Of a stretch of DNA of 64,000 nt, positions 1-12,800 are shown one piece after another (within the stretch, counting starts at the first letter, position 1; each line of letters opens with the position of its first letter). The DNA is taken from positions 1,550,001 through 1,614,000 of the forward strand of contig CM075103.1 of assembly GCA_037576195.1 (NCBI GenBank), read 5' to 3'. The stretch comes from Phytoseiulus persimilis (lineage: Eukaryota; Arthropoda; Arachnida; Mesostigmata; Phytoseiidae). The translations under genes were made by a program, and so were the position numbers. Under the pieces are notes generated by a model. The model ran no database searches. It was not told the origin of the DNA and saw nothing but the letters and a program-made list of their open reading frames with translations.

Positions 1-2990
1 GCTCTTCGAGCTCCCCCTTTTCCAGCTAATCAAAAGCCACCCGGTCATGACGAAAGCTCCCGTCTAATCGGACGACGCTTCTTGTGCTGTAAAACAATCG
101 CAATCCAATCCAGCGAAGGGCGGAAACTTCCGGACGCACCCTGTGCTCGGACCCTTCTGCACCTCCCCTCCTCCCGCTGTCTCCGTCCGACAGCGTTCCC
201 GCGAACGGGTACGAACCTACCGGTTCCCGCTCTCCCGCCCGTTTCATCTGCCGCTAGAGCCAAAGCCCGAGAGCTCGCTATCTCATTGCACTCACCCCCC
301 ACTCTCCTGTAATAACTTTCAGGACAACTGCCGTCTGTCATTGTGGGATCCCTTCTAAACTTGTGACAGCGGACTTGCGGCGAGAGCCAGCTCAGTCCTC
401 AGCCTTCGCCGATCGACGACTGGAATTCTGAGAACTGAGACTCCTCTCGGAAAAGGGAGCACTGTTCGGAATTCTCCCGAAACGTGGAGAGGAGCGGAGA
501 AACAGTCGAAGCGAAGTTCGATTCGTTCGAGTTGAATTCGCGGACGTGCATCGAGCTCATGTGTGTTCCAAGGCCCGAAACTGTGCTGTCGGGATCGAAG
601 TTCGAGGATCTGTTCGTTATCGGTGATAATAATAATAACAATCATTCTCGAATGCTGTAGACATTGACCCGACAGGAAGGCGAGCGGGCCGGCGAGCGGG
701 CCACCGAGCGGTTGTTCACAGTTGTTCAGATTGTTTCTTATCGCGCCATTAAAGCCCGTTTGAGAGAAGAGAGGAAAAATCAGAAGCGCTACTTGCTCCT
801 GACTTGAATCGCTCCCTAGACGACTATCGTCACTCCTGCTAGCACTCCCGTAGGTGCTGTAGACACATTTCCTCCAATACATCTACAGCACACAAATAAA
901 TGATATCTGATCCTCAAACAAAATTCTATCCTCTGTGCCTACCGAACGGCCAACTATACGGCCCTTTCGAGGTTTGATTGGTTTGCAAGCGAGTCGGCCG
1001 TGCCAACCCATTCATCGTGTTCCTCGGTGGTTGTTCTTCTTGCTTGATTCGCTGAAATAAAACGAACGACCTGTTGGAGGAACTAGGCTGCCCTAACCGA
1101 GCCTTTTTCGAGGGTTTCGCTCGTGGTGCTCGGAGACTGCGAAAACTCGAAACATTCGCCCGAGCTATTCTGCAGCGAAGGACGATTCCACCGGCTCCGC
1201 CAGGACAGTCCACGGACGGCCAGGGGAGAAGGGGTTTCCAAGCCCGGGATCTACACAAGTTTTTCGGGTAATACAGATGCGGGAACAGCTGCTGGTCATC
1301 AGTTAGGGTTTCGTCCGTCTCGTTGTCGTTTCGGTCACTCGGTTGGTCCGGACCGTAACGTTCGATTCGCATGAGGAAGCCACCCAGATGTCGAGTCGAA
1401 TTCTCGTTGCTCTCAATTCGCCCTTCATCTTCTCTGGATAGCTGACATCGTCGGTCGTTTGATCAAGATGTTGTCGCCGTGTGAAGAAATTTCTTGCCCC
1501 GACCGCACGCTCTCTTTGCACGCTCGTTGGTTCGACTAGGCACGGCTCGGCTTGGACCATAAACTTTGCGAAGTGCTGAGGTTGGAAATCTCTCGGCCAG
1601 GCTCCCGGGCAGACTCTCCGCTTGCCTCCACCCTGGCTTAGCGGAGCGTCGAAGAGTTTGCAGACGAGCTGACCGAGCCAATGGACGGACCGACGAACCG
1701 AGCGGCTGAATGGCAACGCCCTTCCGATGGATCATTCGTCCTGGATGCTCTTCTCCGCGCTATTGAAGGCTGCGCATCGAATACTCGCACGATGGACTGA
1801 AAGCTTTGATGCATCTTTGAGGAACAGCCAGGGGTGGGAAGAAGCCTGTAGATATCCGACGTACATCATAAACAAACATCAAATGGCCGAAGCAGCTCCC
1901 ATGAGCCGTGCGAATCGCGGCCCCAGGATGGGGCTACGCTTAACTGAGCTCGAGCTTCGTTTTCTCGCGAAATTACGCCGGGACGTCCAATGGCTGACCG
2001 AGGCTTTCTGTTCAGATTCCGTTTGACCCCTTGCGTCAGATGCCAGTGGCTCGCAGGCTCGGGCAACCGTCCTCCCTCTGAAACTCCCGGAGCAAGGTCC
2101 GCCGACGGGGCACCGGAATGAATCGTCAAAGACTGCGAAGTCTTCTCGTCGGTGGAGGGATTTCCAAGTGGGCTCCAGCGACAGCGAGTGTATCTCGAGG
2201 GCGAGGAATCGCTCGAGATGGAAAGAAGACAAAAATCGCTGCCGCCCGGGGATATGTAGGTCAAGCGAAAGCGAGGATCAGAGTTCATCGCAGCAGCATT
2301 TTATTCGTTTTACTTTTCATTCATCGGGCACTTTGACTCTTCCATGCATAAGGGGTATGCAGCGGTGCGTGAAACATCTCGCTTTTGAAAGACGACGACG
2401 ACCGACGGCGGAAGGAGAAGTAGGACCGGTTAGGCCAAGCGTTGACAGCGGCCACGAGTGCAGCAGCGCACCCATGTTTTTAGACCGGTCCAGCAGACAC
2501 CCGCCGACTGAGTCCCGAGCCGAGATTAGGGGCGGCCATCGTCGCGGAGAAAAACTTTCGATGAATATTCTCCTCTCAACTCGCTTTGCAAAACATCGTT
2601 CGAGAGAGGTCAAGGAGCGCTTGACTTTTAGCGTTCACTCGGAACCGCTTCTCCTGATTAACTCTTCGCGTGCTGCTCGAGCCGAGCCTCAACACCTTTT
2701 CTCCATCTCGCTGATCTGGATTGAGTCCAGTCCGAATGATTCTGCTCAAGTTTCGAGCAATGGCGTGGTGCGATCGGGACCTCTGACAGGGTCGTATGGA
2801 GAAGAGAGGGAAACGGCCTGGATGCAGAACTGAAAACATTCCACGGAGCTCTTTCGTTTCGGTTCCGACACGCGCGAACCTTTCGCCAGATGACATCCGT
2901 GAAGCTCATTTCGCCAGATTCGATATCGCAGGAACCCAGCTGACATTTGGAGGTCAGGAAACTGGAAGAGAAGGAAGTAGAAAGGGCTCG
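1..2990. other. Upstream non-coding region, no supportable gene
   Basis: I see no exon I can support here. The longer open frames, such as one of 221 codons on the + strand at 2168-2833, match no family I recognise and are of a length expected by chance at this base composition. A short TAA-type microsatellite lies near 626-640. The final part is presumably the promoter region of the cuticle gene that starts at 3075. Confidence 0.5.
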
Positions 2991-2994
2991 ACGG

Positions 2995-3002
2995 CATAAA
3001 AA
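2995..3002 (+). promoter_or_regulatory. TATA-like box of the glycine-rich cuticle gene
   Basis: The sequence CATAAAAA lies 73-80 bases upstream of the start codon at 3075. This leaves room for a transcription start near 3025-3030 and a 5' leader of about 45-50 bases. TATA-type promoters are usual for arthropod cuticle genes. The assignment rests on motif and spacing only. Confidence 0.45.
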
Positions 3003-3074
3003 CTGTTCGGATCGAGAGTTTTCTAGAGAGCGATTCCACAAATCGCTCCACGAGCATCCCCGACAACGTCAATC

Positions 3075-3784
3075 ATGGAAAAAGTGAGGATTAAACGTAA
3101 AACCCGCCCGATTCTGTTCCCGAACTGATCCGGTGCCGAGAACTGGTTTGGAACTCGTGGCCGTGATGACGCATGCGATCTCTCTTGTTCTTCGTTTCAG
3201 TTCGTGTACGTGGCTTTGTGTTGCCTCGCTTCGGCGCTCGCTGAGGAAACAGTGACCACAGAAGCCGCCGCCGAGGGAGGCAAAGAAGGAGTCGAGGAGA
3301 GAGGTTATCTAGGAGGTGGTTACGGAGGAGGATTGGGCGGTGGTTATGGCGGAAGCTTGGGTGGCGGTTACGGCGGAGGCTTGGGCGGCGGTTACGGCGG
3401 TGGTTACGCTTCTGGCGGGAACAGATTCGGTTCGCAAGCCCAAGCCGGCGGCTACAATCAGGTACGTTCAAACACACCGCGATCGTGTACCGTTGATGTT
3501 GGAATCAGCCGGTTTGAATCGCTCGAACCGTCAACTAATACATCATCTCTCCGACCCCCTAGGGTGCAAACCAGTACGCGAATGCGAACCAGTACAATAA
3601 CGTGGCCGGATTCAAGAACACTCAAGGTTACCGCGAGCAACAAGGGTTCAATAAGCAGACGAACAATCAGTACGGAAGTGGGTTCAACACCAACGCCGGC
3701 GGCTACAATCAGCAGCAAGGAGCTTATGGCCAAGCAGGCGGCAGTTACGGTCAGCAGTACGGCGGTCTCGGTTTCGGACGCTGA
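3075..3784 (+). CDS. Glycine-rich secreted cuticle protein, three exons
   Basis: Three coding exons are read at 3075-3083, 3201-3461 and 3563-3784. Donors are GTGAGG and GTACGT; acceptors are TTTCAG and CCCTAG. All junctions are phase 0 and give a 163-residue protein. Exon 1 encodes only MEK. It joins a hydrophobic stretch (FVYVALCCLASALA) to make a signal peptide with likely cleavage before EETVT. The mature protein has a short acidic segment, then repeats of GGGYGG(G/S)L type at about residues 35-70, and then a Gln/Asn/Gly/Tyr-rich C-terminal half with two GGYNQ motifs. Such Gly-Tyr-rich secreted proteins are structural components of arthropod exoskeleton or related matrices. It has no chitin-binding R&R consensus, so the exact cuticle class is open. 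A poly(A) signal lies 44 bases after the stop. Confidence 0.87.
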
Positions 3785-3827
3785 TACAGTTCCCCACTTC
3801 TTTTTCCTCCGGAAACATCCGAAGTGA

Positions 3828-3833
3828 AATAAA
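3828..3833 (+). terminator. Poly(A) signal of the glycine-rich cuticle gene
   Basis: AATAAA starts 44 bases after the TGA stop at 3782-3784, in the sense orientation of the gene. It is the first canonical signal downstream. Confidence 0.75.
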
Positions 3834-3839
3834 ATGCCC

Positions 3840-6800
3840 TCTGATCGAAATATTAGAGACTTTGTCTTGAGAGGAATCTCGAATAGTTGCAGTCAGGCTT
3901 CTTGATTCCTTCTCAACTTGGGAAAGTCTTCGTCTTTTCTTGAAGCTACTGCGAGGAATGTCGGGTGTTCGACTTTTCAAGTTTCACGCTACGACAACTC
4001 TTTAGACGAGTCAACTGAGGGAACATCGGCTCGGACAAGATGGGAAGAATTAAACTTCGTTTAAACATCTCTCGAACACGAGGACCTCGGAAAGATATGA
4101 GGGAGGCTGGGTGCTGGAGCGCACAGGCAGGAGTTCGAGCGACAGACAAAGACCTTTTTGCCATTTTCGTTGTCTCCTTTTTTTTGTCTCGCGGGATGTC
4201 GGCGCGGGCATCAGAGAGGAAATAGAGATGGAGCTGGCAGGAATGACGAAAAGGGGAAAATGCATTAGAACAAAAAAAAGTCCGTTCGTCTCTACCTCGT
4301 CGCCATTTTGTGCTCCTTTCGACATTTCCACAGAATGAGCCGGCAGTGGTTTTGTGTCGGAGCGATTTGGCACCAACGACAGAATGGAGCGACGGAGAAC
4401 TGGAGTTAGTCAACTGAGAGATTTAATTACACTTACAACTCGGAAGGCTTCAAAAGGATCGGGAAAAAAAGGAGCACAAAGAGCATGTCGACCCGGGCGG
4501 CGCCGCGGTCCTCCTGTCGGAGTGAAACCCGCCGCTATCCGGTCGAGTCGTGTCTTCTGAGTGAGGATCCGAGGAAAAGTTCCGCAAGCCGCCCATATCG
4601 AAGAACGGAGGAATGCCAACGCGAAACAAGAGATTTCGTGGCTATAGCCACAGAAACACAATGGTGGAGGAGCGTGGCGAAAGGGACGAGTGAACACGGT
4701 TTCGTGGTAGCTATGAGCCCGTGGATGTTCCTAACCGGTCGGTGCAAGGGGGACCCAGCTCTTATGAGGCTCATAAGTTAACTGGGTTTAGTTCGGTGTA
4801 GCCGTGTGGTTCTTCTGTCTGTACGTCCTCCCGGCTGCCTATCTGTCTCCGTGTTGTCCTTTCCTTTGGCTACAGCGGCAGCTTATTCCCGACTCTTATC
4901 CCCTCGTTAGAGCCGCTACTTTAACAGAACCAAGGGGCAGCAAGATCTTAGGTGAAGCGAACCCACCGAGCGGGCAGACGGTGGCTGCTGACCAACCGCT
5001 CGCTCGCTCGACCAACTGACCAAGCGACTGGCCAGTTGGCAAATTGTAGCCGAGCAAAACGAGCGGGGCCGCAGTGGCTATTTTTCAAATTCGTCACAAG
5101 TGGCCACAGGTGCAAAAATGTCATTGGAATCCATCCTCGTTTCCCAGTGCGAGGGAAGCCGAAACGAAACTTTTCGCCTTGACGTCGACAACGGGGAATA
5201 GAAACGAGCTACGGGTCAGCGATAGGAGAGCCGTAGTTTGCATTCGAGGCATCGACTGACTGCTTGTCTGACAGATTGCCTTCGCGGTCAGCATCGGAAT
5301 CAGAGGAAGAGCGAACCCCGAGTTTTTAGCCGTAACAGCGGTGGTAGAGCAGATCGATTCCCATTACGCTTCATATGAAAGACGAATGCGATCAATAAAA
5401 ATAACGAGCTGATTTGTTCAACGTCCGCAAACCTGTTCATGACTTCGGTTTTCGGAATTTTCTCCCTTACAAATATCCGCGAGATTGGCAATGGTGAGTT
5501 GGCACTCTCGTGGGGGCGCGTGGCTCGATGCGAATCCAGTTCGAAGCACGGGAGCGGGAGGCGCTCGAATGAGGAATCCGCAAGTCACTCAGAACTGCGA
5601 TCCCACGGTCAGCTCTGCCGTGATGTCCCAACACAGCGGAGACATTCGATAGACGACCCTCCAATTACGGCAAGAGCAAGGATCGCAGCTCGTTGTAGAA
5701 ATGAAAATTTGGAGTTTCGTGGCAGCAGTGAAGAAGTTGGATGATGCGCTCGTGTCATCGGGACCCGACCGGAGCTGCAAGATGAAGAACTTGATTTGTG
5801 GAAGTCCGCGTTCCCTAATCGAAAGGGACAGGCAGGACGGGAGTTGACGTCGACTCGCAGACCGAGGAATAACGGACCAAGAGTACTAGAAGACGAAGGG
5901 AGTGTCCAGTCGAAAGTTTTCATCAGCTAAGTGCAAACCGAGAACACGGCGGAGTTCAAGCCGGATGCTCGAGGGGAGGGGGCCGAAGAAAAGCAAGCGA
6001 ATTAATCGCCTCCGCAAAAAGGAGAACAGCTAGCTGCCCCTTTTTGTTCCCGTCCCGTGATAATTTGATCAGGAGAACGAGCCGGCGAACTGGCAAGGAG
6101 TGGAGGCGGCGACGGCCAATATCGAATCTTGGCGCATCTTGTTCACCGAGAGAAAAATAGCGCATCGTAAATAAAACGACGCTCAAAGCCACCGGAGCCC
6201 GAGGGAAAAAGAAGGAGGAAAACATTTATTAAATCAACAGCCGACGAACCGACTACCGACAATCTCGGCGGGCGGACAATTGAATTTCTCGCACTTTTAA
6301 TGAAAACGCTTGCTCACATATTAACGCTCGCGAACGCAACGACCATCCGGATTTGATTGCGACGTAGCGGTCTGCTCCTCGCGATCTCGACTTTGGGGCT
6401 AACGTCTCGGAGAGCTTTTTTGAGAGCTGGAGACTTCGCAGCACTCATTTCGTCACAAAGAACCTTCAACAACTGGGAACGACACTTGAAAGAACTCTTT
6501 CGGAACCACCTTAACTAAGTCATTAAGGACAGACCTCGGTCGATCTCCCAGCCGTCTCTGAAAGAGTTTCTTGCCGCAGCCATTCAACTCCACGCATTCA
6601 AAAACTCCGCGCGTCCTTTCCGGGGGTGTGGCAGATGCTCACTTATTGACATGATATAATTGAAAAGTTCGAGAGGAGAGCGCTCGGCGCCGCCCGCTTC
6701 CAAGACGAATCCCGACGCCATTTTCCATCCGACATGTCGCAGCTCCAGTCTCGCTCCAGTTTCTCTCGGAGATCGATGCGGCTAGGGTTGACTAGCTGTC

Positions 6801-9800
6801 ATCGAAGATCGCGTGGAATGATTCCTCAAATCGAGAGGGGATATTTGGCTCAGAGTGTGCAAGCAGCGCAACGCGGTCCGATGAGTTTCGTAGGCCCTTG
6901 AACCGAACACGTGGCGATTCCTCACCATCCTGCCACGTATGCGACACGAAATGCAGATAATACGGATCGGAATCGCGGAGAGTCATTGCAAAAAGCACAG
7001 TCCTCGTTATTGCTGTTGTCCCCGCAGCCATCGAGATCGACACAAGCCATCTGCTTACCGCATCGAATCATCGAAAAGCTGTTCGTTCCCATCGGTCTCC
7101 AACTCAACTCGCTGGCTGGCTGGCGAACAGTCTGCAGGCTTGTTTGGCTGCTTCCAACCGGAGCTCGTTGAGAGCGTGAAATCTCGAGCACCTCGTCGAC
7201 CAGTGACTGTTCTGGACTGCTCCAGCGACAGCGGCTGCCACAGAGGACGACGACTTGACTCGACTCGCAAACTCTCACTCTATTCCTCTAGCCTGTATTC
7301 ACTCGCTCAGCCAAGCACAAAATTGCTGAAGCTGGGCACCAAACACCTAGGGTTGTCTGATTGATCTCTCCTTGACATAATTGTGCTCAGTCGAAAATCG
7401 GCTCGCCCCGAGAACGACTTTCGCGGTTCCAGTAGAAAATACCCAGAACTCCTTAACTAAACACGGAAGAAACTTTACGACACCCGTTCTCGAAAACCCC
7501 CGGATCCCGTCTCAATTAGGTCGGGTCAGAAGTCGCGCTCTCTTCTGAGCGAGAATCCCTAATGAGGAAGAGGTCGGAATCACGATTGTTGGGCTTTGTT
7601 TTTCTGCTCGTCTCGCTGCGTTCGGTGGACGGAAGAGAGCTCAACTCTGCCTGGGGAGCTTTTTGAGGATACGACGCCGGTTCATGAGATCCAGTTGGGA
7701 CAGATCTCTCCTCGACCCACTTCGTCCACGCGCGAGGAGTTGAGTTACCTCGGTGAAGTCAATTGTCTCAGTTTCGGCTGGCGAGCCGCTTCCGCCGCTG
7801 TTTCAGGAGGAGCAGATTATTCCCACAGCGCTCTGCCAGTGTAACACTGCCGGCAGAATCCAGCATAACTCAGTTGCCAATCAACGGACTGGTTGTTCTC
7901 TCTCCAACTTCGGCCTCGCTCGCTAATAATCTATGCATCAGTGATTTCCAATGGGGTGTCGGTCTGTGCCTCCGACTGACGAGCATGCACGATACCGGAT
8001 AGTCGTTCCGACGACGCCGATGACAACAGCAGCGGCTGGTTGGCTGTTGCTGAGAAAGAAGGAAGCTGAGAAAGAGCCGCCGAGTGTTACGACTATCATG
8101 GATGGATTTGCATCGCTTTGTGCCACCATGCCTCTCCGAGATCATAGACAAAGCCGAAGCAACTAGCCAACCGGCCAGTCAGTCAACCAACGAGCGAAGC
8201 GACCGACCGACCAGCCACCACTCGAAGCGCCACTTACACGCGTCAACGATCACGACACCATCGGGACCGAACAAGCTAACGAGAGAGGAAGAGAGAGAGA
8301 GAGGCTCGAAAATATCGAGAAAAGAAAGGCGACAGAAGGTCGACCGAAAACTCAAGCCAATAACCATTCAATGGAGCTCCAGTCACTCATACAGAGGTGC
8401 ATTCAGTCTGAAAATTGACTCCACAAACTCTCGTTTGGGTCAGTGGAGTTGAGACTGGCAGTGAATGAAGTTCAGATTCTGGGGGTTGCGTCAACTTGGC
8501 TTCTGCTTCTAAGTGGTCTTCTTTTTCCTAGAGGATTCGGCCGAATTACCAGAAATTATGCCCAGTCTCGCCGTGGGACAGTTCGAGCCCGTCGGGTTCT
8601 CAGTTCCGGCTTTTTCGCCCCTCTGCTCGTCGATGAACAGAGATCAGAACCACGCAGAAATAACACGCTAGATGTGAGGAGAGCTCTCTTGAACGGACTG
8701 AAGTGATTCAATTGTTAGACCCCGATGCAGGTGAGCTCGAGCTTCCTCAGAGAGTCGGCATTTTCGGCGAGCAATGAGCATGAACGAAGTTATGCTTAGC
8801 TTCCTCTGATCAGAGCGATGTTCAGTTTAACGCTTTATGGTCAGCTCAACAATCGAGCGTTTGACAGCGGGACTTGACTGAATCGTCTAAGTTCGTACCT
8901 GGCAGTACAGACCAAGCTCACGCTCCCGTTTTCGTCGACTTCAGCGATGGTCTCGAGATACTGCCTCCTCCTGCATTTATTTCGACTCCCCCACTATATT
9001 CATGATGCTCGCCCACGATCTTACTGGGTTCCTGATTCCCCAAGTGAGCTTCTCTCGGAGTTGTCCCCTCTCCGTACTGCCGGACGAAAAGAAAGCTAGC
9101 AAGGATGGAATGAGCTGAAGGTTCCGGTAAGCGCTGGCAAGACACTGGGGACACCAACAATGCCAGGGACCTGCAGACGTTGTGACCCGATGAACTTCTC
9201 CCCTATTCTGGTGTCATCTCATATAACACCGTCTTCGAATGAAAATTGAAGACCAGATCAGAGAGTTGGTATTTTTATCATGCAAGCAGATAAATCTTAG
9301 TGAACCACGAGGAACGACGTGCTGGATCACAACGGCATCTAGCCGCCATATTGTCCGGGGTCTGATGATTGCATGCCACATGGGATAGCGCCGCGAGCGG
9401 AAGCGAAGGGTGGGAAATGGGACAAGGCGTAGATCACTCGCTGGAACTTTGACGGATGAGAATAGGGAAAAGGGTCATCTGTAGTGCATGACAGTTCGCG
9501 CAGGCCCGACTTATTGAGGATACTTCCTGAATTACAAGATCAGATTTCGTCGGGAGCATCACGATTATTCTGTTTTTCAGACTCGATTCCAAGATGTCTC
9601 ATTCCATCTGCGTATTCTTCAGTCTACGTCACTCTCACGGGCGTTCTGTAGAGTGTCCTGTGGGACTCCATTGCAGCCTGGAATCGGAACCGCATCAGAT
9701 CATCGAGCTATTACGGGCAACCCGACCATCGATGAGAAAACTTTCAAAATCTGGGCATGAGACGGCAACGGCAGACTCCCACCCATATGGGTAACGCGAA

Positions 9801-12800
9801 ATTCGAGGAACCGGACTTGAAGCGCTTCTGAAGACAGCTCGCTGGTAAATAGTCAGTTCCTCAAAGTGTCTCACCGTGCACGTTGTATCGAGGAACGATG
9901 CGTTCCGGTTTGTCACGGCGTGCTTCCCGATCATCCGCGCAAAGTAGTGGAGGAATGTCCTGATTGGAAGCGCTGCAACCAGGGCCGGCTACTCCAGCAG
10001 ACTCGCGGGTGAATAAATGACACCCGAAGAGTAATGGAAGGACACGTCAGCCGGGTGTAGCGGAAGGAAACCAATGGCAGGTATCGGAGTGTCGCAAAGT
10101 CCGAACTTGATCGAGTTCGATTATTGAGAAGGAGAGGTAGTGTTTCCAGATCACACACGAAGTCTGTTCCGATGATAGGGATAATCCACTAGAGCCAACC
10201 TCGGCGCTCGCATCGCTCTTTCGACTCGAATCATGTTGTGTACCAGGTCTTACGCCGATACACGGCAACCCAGCCGTTTGGTCCCGATCTGATCGAAATG
10301 CTCCAGGTACGAACGCCCTTTTCAGAACACAATCAAGCACTCGGGACAAACGCGCGTCCTTAGTTGCCATATTGGAGGATAAGTCAGTTGGAGAACCCAT
10401 GTGCCCTATAGTATCGTCATTTACAGAGGGGTGTCCAAGGCAGACTGCAGAACGAGCCCAGTCGAATATTTCCGGAGACGATGCCATCTGTCGACGGTGT
10501 CGAGGGACCCTCGACCGGGAAGGTCGTGCCTGTACCTTCTCCTCCGTGAAACGGAAAACAGGAACAACGTTATATTTCAGAGCTCGTCGCGGTGAACATT
10601 GTGGTCTAACCTCAATCATTCGAGGCTATGAGTTTCCCTCTCCCGTTCAGCGGGGATGGAGGTCTGATCGTGCCATTGGAAGCCTCGGGGGCTTTTTTCG
10701 GGACTCGATTGTGATTGAGTTCGGAGAAAAAACGTTGGGGAATGGAGAGACCCATTCAGCTCAATGGGACTCACGTTTCGAGTTGGCCACAAGGAAGCCG
10801 CTCACGACGGAAGAATCCAGTCAACTGGAACAATCCCTGTCAACATCGCCCAGAAATTATTCCTACTCTCTTTTGTAGAGGATGATTTCTTTCGAAGAAT
10901 GCGCTTGATCGCCGAGATCGTTACTGAGGTTTCTCGAATCCCGGGGCGAATTTCCCCTCGGGGGCTGTTGGAACATTGTCTTGATGGAATATCAGGCCTC
11001 GACAGTTGACGTGACTGGAGCGGTTCTTCAGAGAGTGTCAACGAATCACAATCTCGTTTGAGCATCCCGCCATCGCTCGACCTCACGCTACTGACTCGTC
11101 CAAAGTACCGTTGGCCGTTACCCGAGCGTCCAAGGCCATCAACCCGAGATTTCGAGCGCGGCGACGATGTGAACCGCCAATGCGACCTAATTCCTTGATT
11201 TCTCAACTCGTCGACGGGGTTTGTCATTCGAATCAACCAGGCACAAAAGCGGCTCACCATCGATGAGCTTACGGAGTCTGTAGGATGAGCCACTTCTTGG
11301 TTGCCGACACCCCACCAGTGAAGCTATAGCGCGTTCAGTCCTCTCTATTACCCTTAGTACTACCGTGCGGCCTAATTGGCACGACAGGGTTGCGCTGACG
11401 GAGCGAACGCTTCGGAAACAAAAGAAAGGAAGGGAAAGATAACAAATCTGATGGATCGCAGGATCAGGAGCGCATCGAGGAGGCGGTAGATGATGCAAGC
11501 GATCGAGGCGGAGGGTGACACAGGGGGCGAGTTTCGAGCTAGTCGAACTTTGCTGCTCCCACCGAAGCCGCCGCTCTGTGGTCTCATCGGGAACTCGATG
11601 AGGCGGGCGGACCAGTCGATCGGACGGCGACTTCCCAACTCGCCGGCCAATCGGCGATCAGCCAGGGAAACAGGTTCGCACCGCAAACACCACGAAACAG
11701 GACTGTTGGTCCGATCGATCAGGAGCCCGAGCGAGGCGCGGGCAAGCAATCGGCCAGCTAACTAGCCTGGCTGTCTGAGACGAGACGACGAAGCTACGGA
11801 TATGATCTGCATAATCTCATTATCAGCTTATCAGTGCCCTCTCTTTTGACTCGGCAGGGTTTCTCTTTGCTACCCCCACCCACTCAAAGCGAGCGAGCGA
11901 TCGCCTGTTCGAGCCGCAATAGCTGCTGGCTTGGCTTTGGCCATTAACTTCTTAATTGGAGAATTGCCCGGGGCGAGTTTCGCAGCTGCGGAAGGAGCTG
12001 CTCCCCGCACTCCATGCGGGGGGAGCATGAAGGGAAAAAATCCAGTCCCAGGAAAACCCTGCAGAAACCCAATCCGTGTTTTCAGCTTAAAGGGCTCTCG
12101 CTCCGGGTTCGCGAGCGACACATATGTCATTTTTTCGCTCCGGGGTGCTTACGAGCAGACAGGGGAATGTTTTGAACCTCGAAATGCCCCGATTTCATCG
12201 GCACAGATTCCAAAATGCATCAGTCGGAATGTCGAGGCTGCTTTGCGTCGGTCGAGCCTTCGACCTGCGACAGCTGGCGAAGAACGCCGGCCGCTAGAAA
12301 TCTTAAGAAGTGGCGGAACACATTTCAGACGCATCTAGCCCGAAACTGTGCCGCCTCAACTAAAGCCACAATCATCCGAACGAACTGAGGCTCGCGTCCC
12401 CTGCCGTCGCCGAGCAAGGCAACAGAGATGCTGTGAAGTGTTTGGTGTGCGCGTCAATTAGATCTGTTTGTGTTTGTCCCCTACTCCGGTGGTAAGCCCC
12501 ACCTTCGGCAAGCATTAGTTGATACGCAAGAGTGAAACAGAGGTGAAAGGCAGGGTAGCGGACGGGCAGACATACGGGCTGGGTGGTTGCTCGGCTGGCT
12601 AGCAGGGTGTTCGTAAGCCCAAAGATCAACACGAAACAAACCCCTGCTCTTAGGACAACTGCACTTGCGAATGCACTGAAGTCCGCCAGACTCTCATCCT
12701 CAATAACAATATGCCAAACCCCGACGTAGACACACAAGGGAAGCCTGCGAGAAACATCCAAAGAAATGGGATTTTGTGTAACGAGCAATTTTCAGGACAA

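Noticed and set aside
355..882. 175-codon minus-strand open frame
   Set aside because: No recognisable domain, no splice context, and overlapping frames of similar length on the other strand.
2168..2833. 221-codon + strand open frame upstream of the cuticle gene
   Set aside because: Ser/Arg-rich random-looking translation, no domain, and located where a promoter is expected.
10047..10878. Opposed 190- and 168-codon frames with a Cys/Arg-rich segment suggesting a zinc-binding transposase
   Set aside because: The cysteine spacing does not fit any transposase family I know, and the two frames overlap antisense.
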